24,827 nt of DNA, from positions 1 to 24,827 of the forward strand of contig JAHIEM010000127.1 in the NCBI GenBank assembly GCA_018901625.1, given 5' to 3'. This document shows positions 14,901-23,019 of this stretch, one piece after another. Below the pieces are notes generated by a model, which was given only the letters and a program-made list of their open reading frames with translations, did not search any database and was not told where the DNA came from. The stretch is from Nanobdellota archaeon (lineage in GTDB: Archaea; Nanobdellota; Nanobdellia; Pacearchaeales; GW2011-AR1). A program made the position numbers and the translations under genes. Position 1 is the first letter of the stretch. Each line of letters starts with the position of its first letter.

Positions 14901-16929
14901 TGGAACTTATTATGTTTTAGTGAGTGTTTCTGATTCAATTTTAAGTGATTCTAAGATTGTGAAAGTTGTTGTTAGCAAGAAAAACGAGCCTCCACATTTT
15001 AGCCCTATCTCAAATATAACTCTAGATGAAGATTCTGTTTATTCAGCTGGTTTGTCTGCTTATGATAATGATGGAGTAATAAGCAGGTTTGAGGTAGTTC
15101 AGAAAGATACCAGCAAGGTTGATTGCACTATTAATTCTAGTAATCTCGCAGTTAATCCTGCAAGAGATTTTAACGGAGATGCTGAGTGCAAAATCAGAGC
15201 ATATGATGATAAAAATGCATATGATGAAACATTTGCTTATATTAAAGTAAATTCAGTGAATGATGCGCCTGTAATTGATTCTTACTCTCCGAGGTTTAAT
15301 CCAATTATTTCAAAGAGGGCGGGCCAGGATTTTTCTCTAAGCTGGCATGATATAGACAGTTCTAATGTTTCAGTTAGGTGGTATGTTGATAGTATTTACG
15401 TTGGAAGCGGGAATTCATACAGATATGATGCAAGTTCTCCTGGGAATTATGAGGTAAGAGCAGAGGCTAGTGATTCTAGCTTGTCTGCTGAGAGAGTTTG
15501 GAATCTGAGTGTTGTTGATAAACCCCAGACAAACAACTATGGTGGGGATACAACTGATTTTTCTGGAATGAATGATTCTGAACTTGGAAGTGTTAATCTG
15601 ATTTTAGAAAAGACAGGAATTGGAAGAATTGATTTTCTGGAAAGTGTTGATTTAAGATATGTTGTTGATTTTGACCACTATTCAGATATTCAGACAGGGC
15701 TAGTTTCAATTGATACTAATTATTTATCTGCGCTGGCTGGCAAGATTGCGAGAATAACTTTGTATGGATTAGGTTTTGTTAAGATGCCTGCTGTTTACTA
15801 TGATTCTGATTTTAGTCTTAATAGAAGCGAAATAAATCAGATTTGTCCTGAGAATATCTGCCAGAATGTTAGTTATAATAATGGAACTTTGAGTTTTATT
15901 TCTCACTTTTCAAGTTTCAGAATAGGAGATACTTTAACTTGCGCTGAACAGAGAGGAAGTGTTTGTTCTAATGAGGAAATTTGTTCTGGGAATTGGATTA
16001 GCGCTGTTGAAAATAGGTGCTGCTCTTATTCTTGCTCTCCAAGTTTCTCTGGCATAGAAACCTGCAGCAATATAACTGGCGAGATAGGTGTAGAGATAAG
16101 AGAACCTAAAGATAATGAGGACTTTAGTATTGGGGACGAGGTTAACTTGAGAGTCAGAATTTATAATGAGCTTGACAAGAGCATCAAGCTTGATGTAGAG
16201 GTTTATTTGTATGATTTAACTGATAATAAAAAGGTTGATGATTATGATAAGAATGTAAGAATTAAGAAGAGTGAGAGAGAAGATTTGGAGTTTTCAATTG
16301 ATATTGACTCTGGGCTGGATGACACTCATTCTTATGCAATATTTGCCAGAGCAGAAGATGATGATTACTGCAGCCAGGATTTTGTGAGGATTAATGTTGA
16401 GAGAAAGGAGCATGATGTTAGAATAACTAATTTTAATATTCCAAGCATTATTAACTGTGGCGAGAGTTTTGAGGCAAGTATAAGTGTTGAGAATTACGGA
16501 GATAGTGATGAGGATGTTAAACTGAGCCTGACTAATTCAGAACTAGGAATAGGCGAAGAGTTTTCATTTGAGCTTGAGAGGGCAGGAGATAGTGACAGGA
16601 GAACCAGAAGCTTTAATTTGCATGTTCCTGATTATTCTGAAGAGAAGAGCTATAGTGTTAGTGCTAGAGTGATGTTTTCTGGAGAGGCAGAGAGCCTAGA
16701 TGAAGAGGTTATTGTCAGGTGCGATAAACAAGAAACAGAACTAATGAGGGATACAGGGGTTGTAAGCTTAAATAGCAATCAAGAGAGAGTTGTCAGCAGG
16801 AAGAGTTTAACTGACAGGATTAATGGCCTGGGCTCTGCTGAGATGCTGATTATCATTGTGGATATGTTTATTATTTTAGGGATAATTTTTATTATTCTTT
16901 ATATTATTTTAAAGAAAGCCAGTAGTTAG
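11938..16929 (+). CDS. Giant multidomain adhesin-like surface protein
   Basis: The product is about 1663 residues; the ATG at 11938 overlaps the upstream stop and follows GGAG. Domains in order (approximate): signal peptide 1-20; alpha/beta domain 22-203 resembling that of the 469-3372 product; MopE/thrombospondin-3-like Ca-binding segment 203-345 (DFDRDGYYSDSDCNDNN, DADKDGFG, DLDQDGWC); cadherin-like module 352-441; Ig-like 448-530; lamin-tail domain 529-650 (VINEFLPNP...EWVEIYNP); Ig-like 655-752; tandem cadherin-like repeats 755-1110 joined by VNDAPV; PKD-like 1110-1195; Cys-rich patch 1334-1378; two CARDB-like domains 1385-1598; TM helix about 1638-1660 with a short KKASS tail. It is a Ca-dependent, cell-anchored adhesin or surface fibre by architecture. 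No catalytic motif was seen. Confidence 0.85.
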   Translation: MKRIYLILVALIFSLYIASATDIALVVKTSGNSNVISAIDELNYTYKVITESQISSTNFSQYAVIIVQDDLTNEASLPLLAKNSIFINRDAVSIVWHGASVSKTQTIFSKLEQLNTPFTEGFSSIDFQAYTSNKDVHYLKKKPSSVSRVALTTGGGGFYGIVDYSNVNNSRKVFFGFTEINYWTSDTKKLFKNSLKWARLGVDFDRDGYYSDSDCNDNNSSLWQYLKAYVDADKDGFGTGSLVDVCSGNSIPSGYSVISGDCNDNHNLVNPDASEIPYDYLDNDCKNGDLADLDQDGWCKKNYLVQNKFSQCINEPSNYGSDCDETNSSIKPGVLDPIDNIDQNCVNDAPVLLSNVPDIIWGEDENTSINLNNYFADPEGDVLSFSVYNISNSNISASIVSGIATFIPKKDWNGNSLISFKALDGNGGSKISNNASLTVLPVNDAPVIQIIHDIDIIEGREARIIVNASDVDSSVLYYSINDTRFVQNGSTFTWQTSIGNNGKYYVSVSVSDSVLSDSKPVRIDVLKKLVINEFLPNPLSGSEWVEIYNPRNSSFDLTGCYLEDLSMNHIQLQGVVASNGFVVKEMTNILDDSGDLIKLKCESLIDSVEYRAGNVDVPGVDESAGRILDGEDSDAVSDWKVFKNPTKGISNLADVILPVVSLILPVNNSVINSSYVLFNYTASDNKATSLNCSFYSNLNGSFARLVSDNLGNGSMGNFNANNVENGNYLWQVRCSDGRNEAGSEVRNFVINSPKSPVIQKIENITVNETQEVRIVVNASDSNGDSLVYSINDIRFTQNDNVFTWITSHSDSGDYYVLVSVSDSILTSSQSVRIIVNNLDRAPVMSEIGSVSIFEDSNYTLELNASDPDSDSLVFSVKNQSASKVGCIVNGTSLLLVPAKDFNGNSSCVIEVSDSILSDFKTVLIQVIGVNDAPVINSVNNVSIEGTQEARIIVSASDVDSSVLYYSINDTRFTQNDNVFTWITSYSDSGTYYVLVSVSDSILSDSKIVKVVVSKKNEPPHFSPISNITLDEDSVYSAGLSAYDNDGVISRFEVVQKDTSKVDCTINSSNLAVNPARDFNGDAECKIRAYDDKNAYDETFAYIKVNSVNDAPVIDSYSPRFNPIISKRAGQDFSLSWHDIDSSNVSVRWYVDSIYVGSGNSYRYDASSPGNYEVRAEASDSSLSAERVWNLSVVDKPQTNNYGGDTTDFSGMNDSELGSVNLILEKTGIGRIDFLESVDLRYVVDFDHYSDIQTGLVSIDTNYLSALAGKIARITLYGLGFVKMPAVYYDSDFSLNRSEINQICPENICQNVSYNNGTLSFISHFSSFRIGDTLTCAEQRGSVCSNEEICSGNWISAVENRCCSYSCSPSFSGIETCSNITGEIGVEIREPKDNEDFSIGDEVNLRVRIYNELDKSIKLDVEVYLYDLTDNKKVDDYDKNVRIKKSEREDLEFSIDIDSGLDDTHSYAIFARAEDDDYCSQDFVRINVERKEHDVRITNFNIPSIINCGESFEASISVENYGDSDEDVKLSLTNSELGIGEEFSFELERAGDSDRRTRSFNLHVPDYSEEKSYSVSARVMFSGEAESLDEEVIVRCDKQETELMRDTGVVSLNSNQERVVSRKSLTDRINGLGSAEMLIIIVDMFIILGIIFIILYIILKKASS
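14299..14413 (+). repeat. Intragenic repeat, copy 1 (cadherin-like module)
   Basis: This 115-bp segment inside the giant surface gene matches 14830-14944 with about six or seven differences. It encodes YSINDIRFTQNDNVFTWITS and the following strands. Confidence 0.7.
14830..14944 (+). repeat. Intragenic repeat, copy 2 (cadherin-like module)
   Basis: This is the second 115-bp copy. The bases immediately upstream (14793-14852) instead match an earlier module (13330-13391), so this module looks like a mosaic of two others. Confidence 0.7.
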
Positions 16930-16953
16930 GAAAGTGGAATCTGAACACAATAA

Positions 16954-16964
16954 TTCTTAAATAG
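16954..16964 (+). promoter_or_regulatory. TATA box for the 16985 gene
   Basis: TTCTTAAATAG is centred about 26 nt before the ATG at 16985, so this small gene probably has its own leaderless promoter rather than being read from operon 2. Confidence 0.45.
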
Positions 16965-16984
16965 CATAGTGATAATCAAGCAGT

Positions 16985-17227
16985 ATGGCTGATGAGTATC
17001 TCTTACGTTTATGTGAGAAAGAGGATGGAACAACTGTAGATGTCTCTGTTCAGGGAGTTGTACCAAGAGTAGGAGAAGATATTAGAATAGTTCTGTCAGA
17101 CAATCATCCACAAAGATATTATAAAATCACAAGAGTCTTGCATACCTTAAATGAAGAAATGGTTGAAGGTGTAGATAAGAGAGGTAAGGCAGAAAAACCC
17201 CAAGTTTATGCTCACAGAACTTCTTAA
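16985..17227 (+). CDS. Small beta-rich hypothetical protein
   Basis: The product is an 80-residue soluble protein (MADEYLLRLCEKEDGTTVDVSVQG...). The pattern RVGEDIRIVLSD...YYKITRVLHTL suggests a small SH3-like beta-barrel, but no specific family is recognised. There is no signal peptide or membrane segment. The gene follows the giant surface gene by 55 bp and has its own TATA-like box. Its 3' end meets the end of a decayed transposase on the opposite strand, so the transposase end may have been fixed by selection on this gene. Confidence 0.6.
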   Translation: MADEYLLRLCEKEDGTTVDVSVQGVVPRVGEDIRIVLSDNHPQRYYKITRVLHTLNEEMVEGVDKRGKAEKPQVYAHRTS

Positions 17228-17725
17228 TCACCAGGCTCAAAATAATCAACCTGAACCTCATACAATAGAATAGCGAATAGTTTAGCAGTAATTATTGGTT
17301 TATCCTTGATTCTTCTGTAAGTAACTAAACTAACACAGATATTAACAAGAACTTAGAGATTATACAAACAAGTTGAAAATAGGAAGTAAAATAATCTTAT
17401 GTGATAATTTCTATAGCCTGTTTCAATTCCCCACATTTTAGAATATATTTCATAGAAATGATAAGCTAAACACGGAGCAATGTCAAAATTGCATACAAAG
17501 GCTCTCTTTATTCCTAGCCTGTCATCAACTAATACGAGATTAATTGGTTTGTCTTTTACCATGAAGTTTTTGAAGACGTAAGCAGGACAGGCTTCAGCTT
17601 TATCAAATGCTGACTTCACAGCAGGTAATCAGCTTTCCAAACTACTTTGAGAAAGTCTGCAGGAAGTTCTCAATAACTAAAACCAAAGCACGGAACTGCC
17701 TGTTTTTCCTTGCTGAGTTCGGGTT
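17224..17725 (-). pseudogene. Decayed DDE (IS4-like) transposase, C-terminal part
   Basis: Minus-strand translation gives IYSKMWGIETGYRNYHIRLF, the classic YxxRWGIExxYR signature around the catalytic Glu of IS4-type DDE transposases. FLFSTCLYNL then a TAA follows, where the family has LYNLWVLV. The same frame continues past the stop as VLVNICVSLVTYRRIKDKPI to a TAA at 17224-17226, so that first stop is a nonsense mutation. Upstream, a stop or frameshift separates the main open part (start near 17619) from coding-like text (RKNRQFRALVLVIENFLQTF) reaching about 17725. The N-terminal half is missing. It fills most of the 639 bp between genes 17227 and 17867. The element is dead. Confidence 0.75.
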
Positions 17726-17793
17726 AGTAGAGATAGTTAAATTTCATGGGATAAGATTAAGGTATACTATCAAAACGGCTTAGTTTAATAGAA

Positions 17794-17804
17794 AGGGGGT
17801 ATAG
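17794..17804 (+). repeat. 11-bp direct repeat (left), possible target duplication
   Basis: AGGGGGTATAG is identical and in the same orientation as 23008-23018, immediately outside the left inverted repeat (4-nt gap TTCA). Confidence 0.6.
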
Positions 17805-17808
17805 TTCA

Positions 17809-17828
17809 CTGGTGCATTAAGTGGGCTT
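17809..17828 (+). repeat. 20-bp terminal inverted repeat, left
   Basis: CTGGTGCATTAAGTGGGCTT is the exact reverse complement of 22986-23005. A subterminal TTTTAGAT/ATCTAAAA pair follows at 17827-17860. At the other end, a TTTTTAGA/TCTAAAAA hairpin (22943-22966) also lies just inside. Confidence 0.75.
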
Positions 17829-17836
17829 TTAGATAG

Positions 17837-17847
17837 ATTTTTAATAT
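17837..17847 (+). promoter_or_regulatory. TATA box for the C25 peptidase gene
   Basis: TATTTTTAATATC-like sequence (TTTTTAATATC) is centred about 25 nt before the ATG at 17867. It lies inside the inverted repeats, so the module carries its own promoter. Confidence 0.45.
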
Positions 17848-17866
17848 CTTAAATCTAAAATAAAAT

Positions 17867-20800
17867 ATGAAAAAAGAAAGTGTTTTTGTATTCTGCTTAA
17901 TATTATTTATACTCTCTACAAGTTTTGCTTCTGCATCTTGGTTCTCTGGTATTTGGAACAAGATTACTGGAAACGCGATTTCAGCACCCTATTGCGAGCA
18001 ATTATCAAACCTAATTCAAGGGAGTTTCAATGCTAATTGCTCTTCTGCTAATTATGATAAAAGAGCAGATATTGATAATTCAAAATTAATTGATTATGGT
18101 GGTTTAGGATTATTTTCTCCAAATCAAGATAATGAAATTTGGTGTTTAGTGCAGTTGAATAAGGAGGAGGATTCTTGTGCCCCTGTAATTGGAACATATT
18201 GTCAAAATTTATTTAATATGATTGAAACCAGTATGGGAAAATCTTGCGGACAAACAAATTACAGCAGATATTCAGATATTGATAATTCTGGAACAGTTGA
18301 TTTTGGAGATTTTGATTTATACAATTTAAATAAATATGATGAAGAATGGTGCATAGAAAAAACAAATGACCAGACGAATCCGTGCCCCCCACTAGATTTA
18401 TTGCCAAACTATGATTGTGATGATATTGATTATGATGGTGATGGAGTTGTAAATAAATCTGATTGGGATTTTTTCCAGTTGAAGTTTGGGAGCACTAATT
18501 GCGATTTAAATAATAGCTGGTGTGATGGAACTGACATGGATGAATCTGGAAGTGTAGATTATGGGGATTTTTCATATTTTTCTCCTCTTTATAATAATTG
18601 CACAGGTGGAGTTTGTTCTGATGGAACTATTTATTCTGCTTGTTCAGATACAAAACCTAAATATTGCCAGCAAGGGAATTTAGTTAATAATTGTGGGTAT
18701 TGTGGATGTTCTTTGGGGAAGAGTTGTAATACGACGACAAATGGGTGTTATGTTTCTCAAGTATTGCAAAATGAATCATATTTTAGATTTAGATATGGGA
18801 TAATACCAGAAACTTTTGTTTTCAAATTAACTAATCAGTCTAAGATTGAAGAAGCAAGAAAAATCTTAAATGGAACAATTACAGATAAAACTCATGTAGG
18901 GGGGGATATAATCAAATCTTTTGTTAGTTATAATTCTCCTTGGAGTTTTTATTTTAATGAGACTTCTATTAGTTTTTTTGAAAATGCTATTGAAGTTTGT
19001 GATGCAAATCCTCTTTACATCGAACAACATTTAAGCGAGGTTGGAGGAGCTTTCCTTCCAAATAATCATTGGTGTCCTTGGGAGTCTATAATAATTGAAG
19101 AAGTTGATATTAGTCAAGTATGCAATGATGGAACTTTATATAATTCTTGCTCTTTTAATAAACCAAAATTTTGTCAAGATGGAAATTTAATTAATAACTG
19201 TCCATTATGTGGGTGTTCTACTAATTATCAATGTGAATTAGATGAAAGTTGTAGTTTAATCCCAATCCCAACAGGAGAAAACCAAAAAAATATGTCTTTA
19301 TACTCGGCAAAAGAACTTTTCTTAGTTTCAGACAAAAATTGGAAAGATGTTTTGCCTTTTGTTTCTGCTGTTGTATGGAATGGTTCTGAATCCTGTCAGA
19401 AAGGCTATGGAACAGATGATTCAACTTGTGTTTATCCGTTTTTGATTTGGCATGAAGAAGATATTGGATTTGATATAGATTCTTCCATTTATTTTATGCA
19501 GCAATACTCTCCTGATAAGGTTACAATTATTGGACAGACACCACAAGAATTAGATAATTTATTAATTGCTTCTCCTGAACTTGGAGCGGGATTGCAACAA
19601 AATCAGATTCAGAGAATAAATCCACAAGATTATAGGGGCTATTGGCAATCTTATAATAGTGCTGTTTATGTTGAAGATAATTATGAACTTGCTTTGCTTG
19701 CTTCAACTTATGCCTCTTTAATTAATGCCCCTCTTGTCATAGAAGGAACATCAAATGATAATCCTTCTGTTTTAGATGGAAGAAATCTGATTTGTGTTGG
19801 CTCTGTTTCACCTACTCAGGGATGTAGTGAAACTTATAATTTAGAACAGTTACAACAAAAATATGTTCAGGAAACTAATACAAACAAGATAATTTTAGTT
19901 AACCCAAATGATTTAAATATAAAAGTTACAGAAGAATTTCAGCCAGAAAAATCTGCAAATCCGATTAATGAGATTTATTCTAAAACAAGTTTAGCTGCAC
20001 CGATTTTAGCTAGTGCGAAGAAGGAAATAATAATGACGAGCAAAGATAGTAACCCGCTTCAGATTGACAATGAACTTGAGCCAAAAATAGTTTCTTATTT
20101 TAAAATTCCTAATGAAAGCTGGTGTTCTTTAGGGGATTTATGCCAAAACGGCTCTAAAACCTTAATTTCCGAAGATACACTGGTCGCAGAAAAAAATTTT
20201 AGCCTTTATTTTCAGATTTCGTATAATCCCAGTATAACTATTAATCTTCCTCCATTAAACAAAGAAAATAAAGTTAAAATTTCGAGTAATTTTTATATAC
20301 ACACAATATTGGCTAATGAGGGATACCTTTCCGCAAGCAATCTGAATATATCTCTATATGATTTGAGTCTTCCTCTTGAGAGTATGAATTCCATCAATTT
20401 AGTAAATATCGGAGGATTTAAAAGAGAATTGGTTTCATTCCCCATAACAATTAATGAACTGGGCATTAAAAATTATAGAGTTGTTTTGAGATATAATAAT
20501 GGCAGTGGTATAGAAGAAAAAGAAGCATATATTAATATAACTTCGGTTAATGAGGATGTTGTTCTAAACCCCCTACCCCGTATTGATTCTTTTGACAAAC
20601 CAGGATATTCTATATCATTTGCTGGGCTTTTTTACAATTGTAGTTCCGATAATCCGACTGTAGAGATTTATAACAATGGGAAATTTATTGGGACTAAAAA
20701 AGTATATTGTGTAGATAATCAAAATGATATGTTTTTTTCTAATATGGTCTTTGATGATTTCTCGATTGACTCCATTGAGACAGAAAATCTTCCTGAGCCC

Positions 20801-22078
20801 GGTGTTCTTGAAGTTAAGTTTTACAATTCTAGTTTTTTGACGAAACCTGAATATTCTGGTTTTAACATTGAATCAAATGAAAAAGAAATTTATAATTGTT
20901 ATGGGAATACTCAATGTTTTTCAGGATTTACTGCTAGAAATTTATCCTCTTCTTATTATAACAATATATCATACTTCTATATTGGTAAACCAAAGAATGC
21001 AACAGATTTTATCTCAATATATCTCAGGGATTCTGGTTTTCATGGTAGCTTTTTGATTTATGCAAATGGTTTATTACTTGGTAATTTTAATGGATTTGGT
21101 TTTGGACGTACATTAAGATTAAATATCCCTGATGAATTAGCAAATGAAAATATAGTTATAATGTTAAAGCCTGTAAATACTTCTCTCACCCCCCCTATAG
21201 AAGATCCAACTATAGATAGTAATTCTAGTTTTTATTATGATGCTAAGGTTAAAATCTCTTCAGATAATACTAATAAATATCTAACAATATTCGCTTCACA
21301 TAATGCAATTCCATTACAGCGCAGATCCGTAGGGACGATGTTTATGGGGCATGTTTTTAATTCATTGGATCAAACAGTTTATTCTGATTTTGATGAGGAT
21401 GATATGCCGGATATTTCTAGCGGGAGACTTGCAGGAATCAGTATCTCAGATGTTTCAAGTTATGTTGCTAGAGATTTACTTTATGATACTATTGGAACAA
21501 ATTATTCTGCCTCTTTTTTAAGTGGTTTTGAATATACTTTTCCTTATGTTCAAAATTGGAGTTCTGAATTTAAATCTGCAGGATACAATTCTAATTGTAG
21601 CTTTGACGTTAGTGCAGATGGAATAAGTCCTCCCGAAAATAATTCTTGTGGCACAACAGAAATGCCCGGAATGGATTGGCCGGTGTTTTGGAAAGATAGG
21701 AACATTGTTTTTTATGTTGGTCATGGGAGTGGTGGTTATGCAGGAATCGCTTCAAATGACTTGCTATCCTTATCTAATTCGTTTATCCTTACTTATGCTT
21801 GCTTAACTTGTTCTACCCAAAATCGGGATTCATTTTGTTACAATACAATACGCAATGGCGCCTTGGGTTTTGTAGGAGCAGTGGATGTTACGTCAATCGG
21901 TGGAGATGATATCTTTGCAAACATTGTAAATAATCTTTATTATTCAAATTTCACAATTGGACGCTCATTTTCTAAAGCTTACAATAATAATGTAATATAT
22001 AAGATGTTTAATTTGAACGGAGACCCAACATTGAAATTTGAAATAAAAAATTTGAAAGAAATGGTGGAGAGTTCATGA
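17867..22078 (+). CDS. Secreted gingipain-like (peptidase C25) multidomain protease
   Basis: The product is a 1403-residue protein. It has a signal peptide (about 1-24) followed by WFSGIWNKITGNAI. Four dockerin/EF-like Ca motifs lie at about 67-235 (DIDNSGTVDFGDFD, DYDGDGVVNKSDWD, DMDESGSVDYGDFS). Two copies of a CxDGTxYxxCS...C...NxCxxCGC unit (about 246-293 and 418-460) flank a domain with FVFKLT...EVCDA...GGAFLP...WCPWES that resembles a BP74-like module. A CWB2/C25-prodomain-like region follows (about 475-720), then beta-sandwich domains, then the C25 catalytic region (about 1130-1395). The catalytic region has DDMPDISSGRLAG, His1286 in VGHGSGG, Cys1312 in TYACLTC and the closing NLNGDPTL. 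Clan CD proteases of this type cleave after specific residues outside the cell. There is no obvious C-terminal anchor; its neighbour may hold it. Confidence 0.85.
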   Translation: MKKESVFVFCLILFILSTSFASASWFSGIWNKITGNAISAPYCEQLSNLIQGSFNANCSSANYDKRADIDNSKLIDYGGLGLFSPNQDNEIWCLVQLNKEEDSCAPVIGTYCQNLFNMIETSMGKSCGQTNYSRYSDIDNSGTVDFGDFDLYNLNKYDEEWCIEKTNDQTNPCPPLDLLPNYDCDDIDYDGDGVVNKSDWDFFQLKFGSTNCDLNNSWCDGTDMDESGSVDYGDFSYFSPLYNNCTGGVCSDGTIYSACSDTKPKYCQQGNLVNNCGYCGCSLGKSCNTTTNGCYVSQVLQNESYFRFRYGIIPETFVFKLTNQSKIEEARKILNGTITDKTHVGGDIIKSFVSYNSPWSFYFNETSISFFENAIEVCDANPLYIEQHLSEVGGAFLPNNHWCPWESIIIEEVDISQVCNDGTLYNSCSFNKPKFCQDGNLINNCPLCGCSTNYQCELDESCSLIPIPTGENQKNMSLYSAKELFLVSDKNWKDVLPFVSAVVWNGSESCQKGYGTDDSTCVYPFLIWHEEDIGFDIDSSIYFMQQYSPDKVTIIGQTPQELDNLLIASPELGAGLQQNQIQRINPQDYRGYWQSYNSAVYVEDNYELALLASTYASLINAPLVIEGTSNDNPSVLDGRNLICVGSVSPTQGCSETYNLEQLQQKYVQETNTNKIILVNPNDLNIKVTEEFQPEKSANPINEIYSKTSLAAPILASAKKEIIMTSKDSNPLQIDNELEPKIVSYFKIPNESWCSLGDLCQNGSKTLISEDTLVAEKNFSLYFQISYNPSITINLPPLNKENKVKISSNFYIHTILANEGYLSASNLNISLYDLSLPLESMNSINLVNIGGFKRELVSFPITINELGIKNYRVVLRYNNGSGIEEKEAYINITSVNEDVVLNPLPRIDSFDKPGYSISFAGLFYNCSSDNPTVEIYNNGKFIGTKKVYCVDNQNDMFFSNMVFDDFSIDSIETENLPEPGVLEVKFYNSSFLTKPEYSGFNIESNEKEIYNCYGNTQCFSGFTARNLSSSYYNNISYFYIGKPKNATDFISIYLRDSGFHGSFLIYANGLLLGNFNGFGFGRTLRLNIPDELANENIVIMLKPVNTSLTPPIEDPTIDSNSSFYYDAKVKISSDNTNKYLTIFASHNAIPLQRRSVGTMFMGHVFNSLDQTVYSDFDEDDMPDISSGRLAGISISDVSSYVARDLLYDTIGTNYSASFLSGFEYTFPYVQNWSSEFKSAGYNSNCSFDVSADGISPPENNSCGTTEMPGMDWPVFWKDRNIVFYVGHGSGGYAGIASNDLLSLSNSFILTYACLTCSTQNRDSFCYNTIRNGALGFVGAVDVTSIGGDDIFANIVNNLYYSNFTIGRSFSKAYNNNVIYKMFNLNGDPTLKFEIKNLKEMVESS

Positions 22079-22863
22079 TGAAGAATTTAATTATTTTCTT
22101 GCTTTTATGCGCCCTCTCAATCTCAACAGCCTCAGCCTTAACAATAAATATCCAAACTCAAGATTCATTCTCAATAGGAGAACAAATGTATTTTGATTAT
22201 ACAATAACATCAAATACAGCACAACAAATAACATTTATTCCGCACATAATCTGTACTAATGCTCCTATTGCTTTATTAGAGCAGAAGATAGTAACATTAC
22301 AACCAAACATCCCTCACCAGAATACTTATACAGATATGCAAGTCAGTGAGCAATTTGAACCGCAAACTTGCACAGCTTATATTCAAGTAACATCTCCAAT
22401 GCAACAGAGACAAGAAAAAACTTTTGAGATTGATACATTGCCAAGTTTTGATTTTTCTTTAGATTTAGATAAAACAGTTTTTGTAAAAAATGAAAAAATA
22501 AATTTAGATTATTCTTCTGAGGTTTCAAATCCTGAGATAACAGCAACATTAACTTCTCCTCTTGGAAACTTAGAAAACATACAAATCCCATCTACCCTTA
22601 ATTTAGATGAAATTGGAACTTATATTATTAATGCACAGGCAAGTAAAGAAGGGTACAAAACAATGCAGGTTTCAAAGCAGGTTGGGATAATTGAGCAAAA
22701 TGCAAATATTCAAGAGGGGAAAATAAGTTCTGGTATTTTAAAAGATAATCAAAGAAAATCTCTTTTTTGGATTTTTTTAATTATTGGTGCTTTAATAATT
22801 TTTATTATTTTAGTGATTATTTGGTTTATTAAAATAAAAGGAAGCCAGACAAATCAACTCTAA
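22075..22863 (+). CDS. Membrane-anchored Ig-like partner of the C25 protease
   Basis: The protein has 262 residues and overlaps the protease gene by ATGA, with GGTGGAG shortly upstream; a second ATG at 22078 is equally possible. The signal peptide is about 1-21 (ending STASA). Two beta-sandwich domains (about 22-125 and 130-205) follow, the first in the style of archaeal CARDB/Ig stalks (FSIGEQMYFDYTITSN). It ends with a TM helix (about 229-252) and a short KIKGSQTNQL tail. Its plan (signal, beta-sandwich, TM, short tail) is the same as the 11315-11938 product, which likewise is coupled to a giant secreted protein. An anchoring or substrate-presenting role is inferred. Confidence 0.8.
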   Translation: MMKNLIIFLLLCALSISTASALTINIQTQDSFSIGEQMYFDYTITSNTAQQITFIPHIICTNAPIALLEQKIVTLQPNIPHQNTYTDMQVSEQFEPQTCTAYIQVTSPMQQRQEKTFEIDTLPSFDFSLDLDKTVFVKNEKINLDYSSEVSNPEITATLTSPLGNLENIQIPSTLNLDEIGTYIINAQASKEGYKTMQVSKQVGIIEQNANIQEGKISSGILKDNQRKSLFWIFLIIGALIIFIILVIIWFIKIKGSQTNQL

Positions 22864-22942
22864 CCCTTTATTTTATGTATCCAGTACGCTTATCTTTTTG
22901 TCCAATACTTTCATTATCTTCATATTTTAATTAGTCACCCTA

Positions 22943-22966
22943 AGTTTTTAGACATATCTAAAAACT
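22943..22966. terminator. 10-bp hairpin near the right end of the C25 module
   Basis: AGTTTTTAGA (22943-22952) and TCTAAAAACT (22957-22966) form a perfect stem with a 4-nt loop, 80 bp after the last gene of the module and 19 bp inside the right inverted repeat. It could terminate transcription or be a subterminal transposase site. Confidence 0.4.
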
Positions 22967-22985
22967 CAAATAAAACCCAGCTACC

Positions 22986-23005
22986 AAGCCCACTTAATGC
23001 ACCAG
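22986..23005 (-). repeat. 20-bp terminal inverted repeat, right
   Basis: AAGCCCACTTAATGCACCAG is the exact reverse complement of 17809-17828. Confidence 0.75.
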
Positions 23006-23007
23006 AG

Positions 23008-23018
23008 AGGGGGTATAG
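23008..23018 (+). repeat. 11-bp direct repeat (right), possible target duplication
   Basis: AGGGGGTATAG is identical to 17794-17804. It abuts the TATA box of the caspase-like operon, so the module seems to have landed directly upstream of that promoter. Confidence 0.6.
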
Positions 23019-23019
23019 C

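Larger units (their letters stand above)
17794..23018. mobile_element. Putative 5.2-kb cargo element carrying the C25 peptidase module
   Basis: The two genes at 17867 and 22075 are enclosed by perfect 20-bp inverted repeats (17809-17828 and 22986-23005). Just outside them is an 11-bp direct repeat, AGGGGGTATAG (17794-17804 and 23008-23018), with 4 and 2 nt between the two repeat types. This is the layout of terminal inverted repeats with a target-site duplication. No transposase or recombinase is encoded inside; a dead transposase lies 70 bp to the left. Gln codons inside are mainly CAA, while the giant gene upstream uses mainly CAG. Alternatives are an invertible segment or a recombinase-mediated insertion. 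Confidence 0.55.

Noticed and set aside
17757..17771. Another copy of the AAGRTATATCTT operator before the C25 unit
   Set aside because: AAGGTATACTAT matches only the left half and there is no second copy nearby; too weak in AT-rich DNA.
17794..23018. Casposon
   Set aside because: There is no Cas1-like or DNA polymerase gene inside, and the repeats are shorter than usual for casposons.
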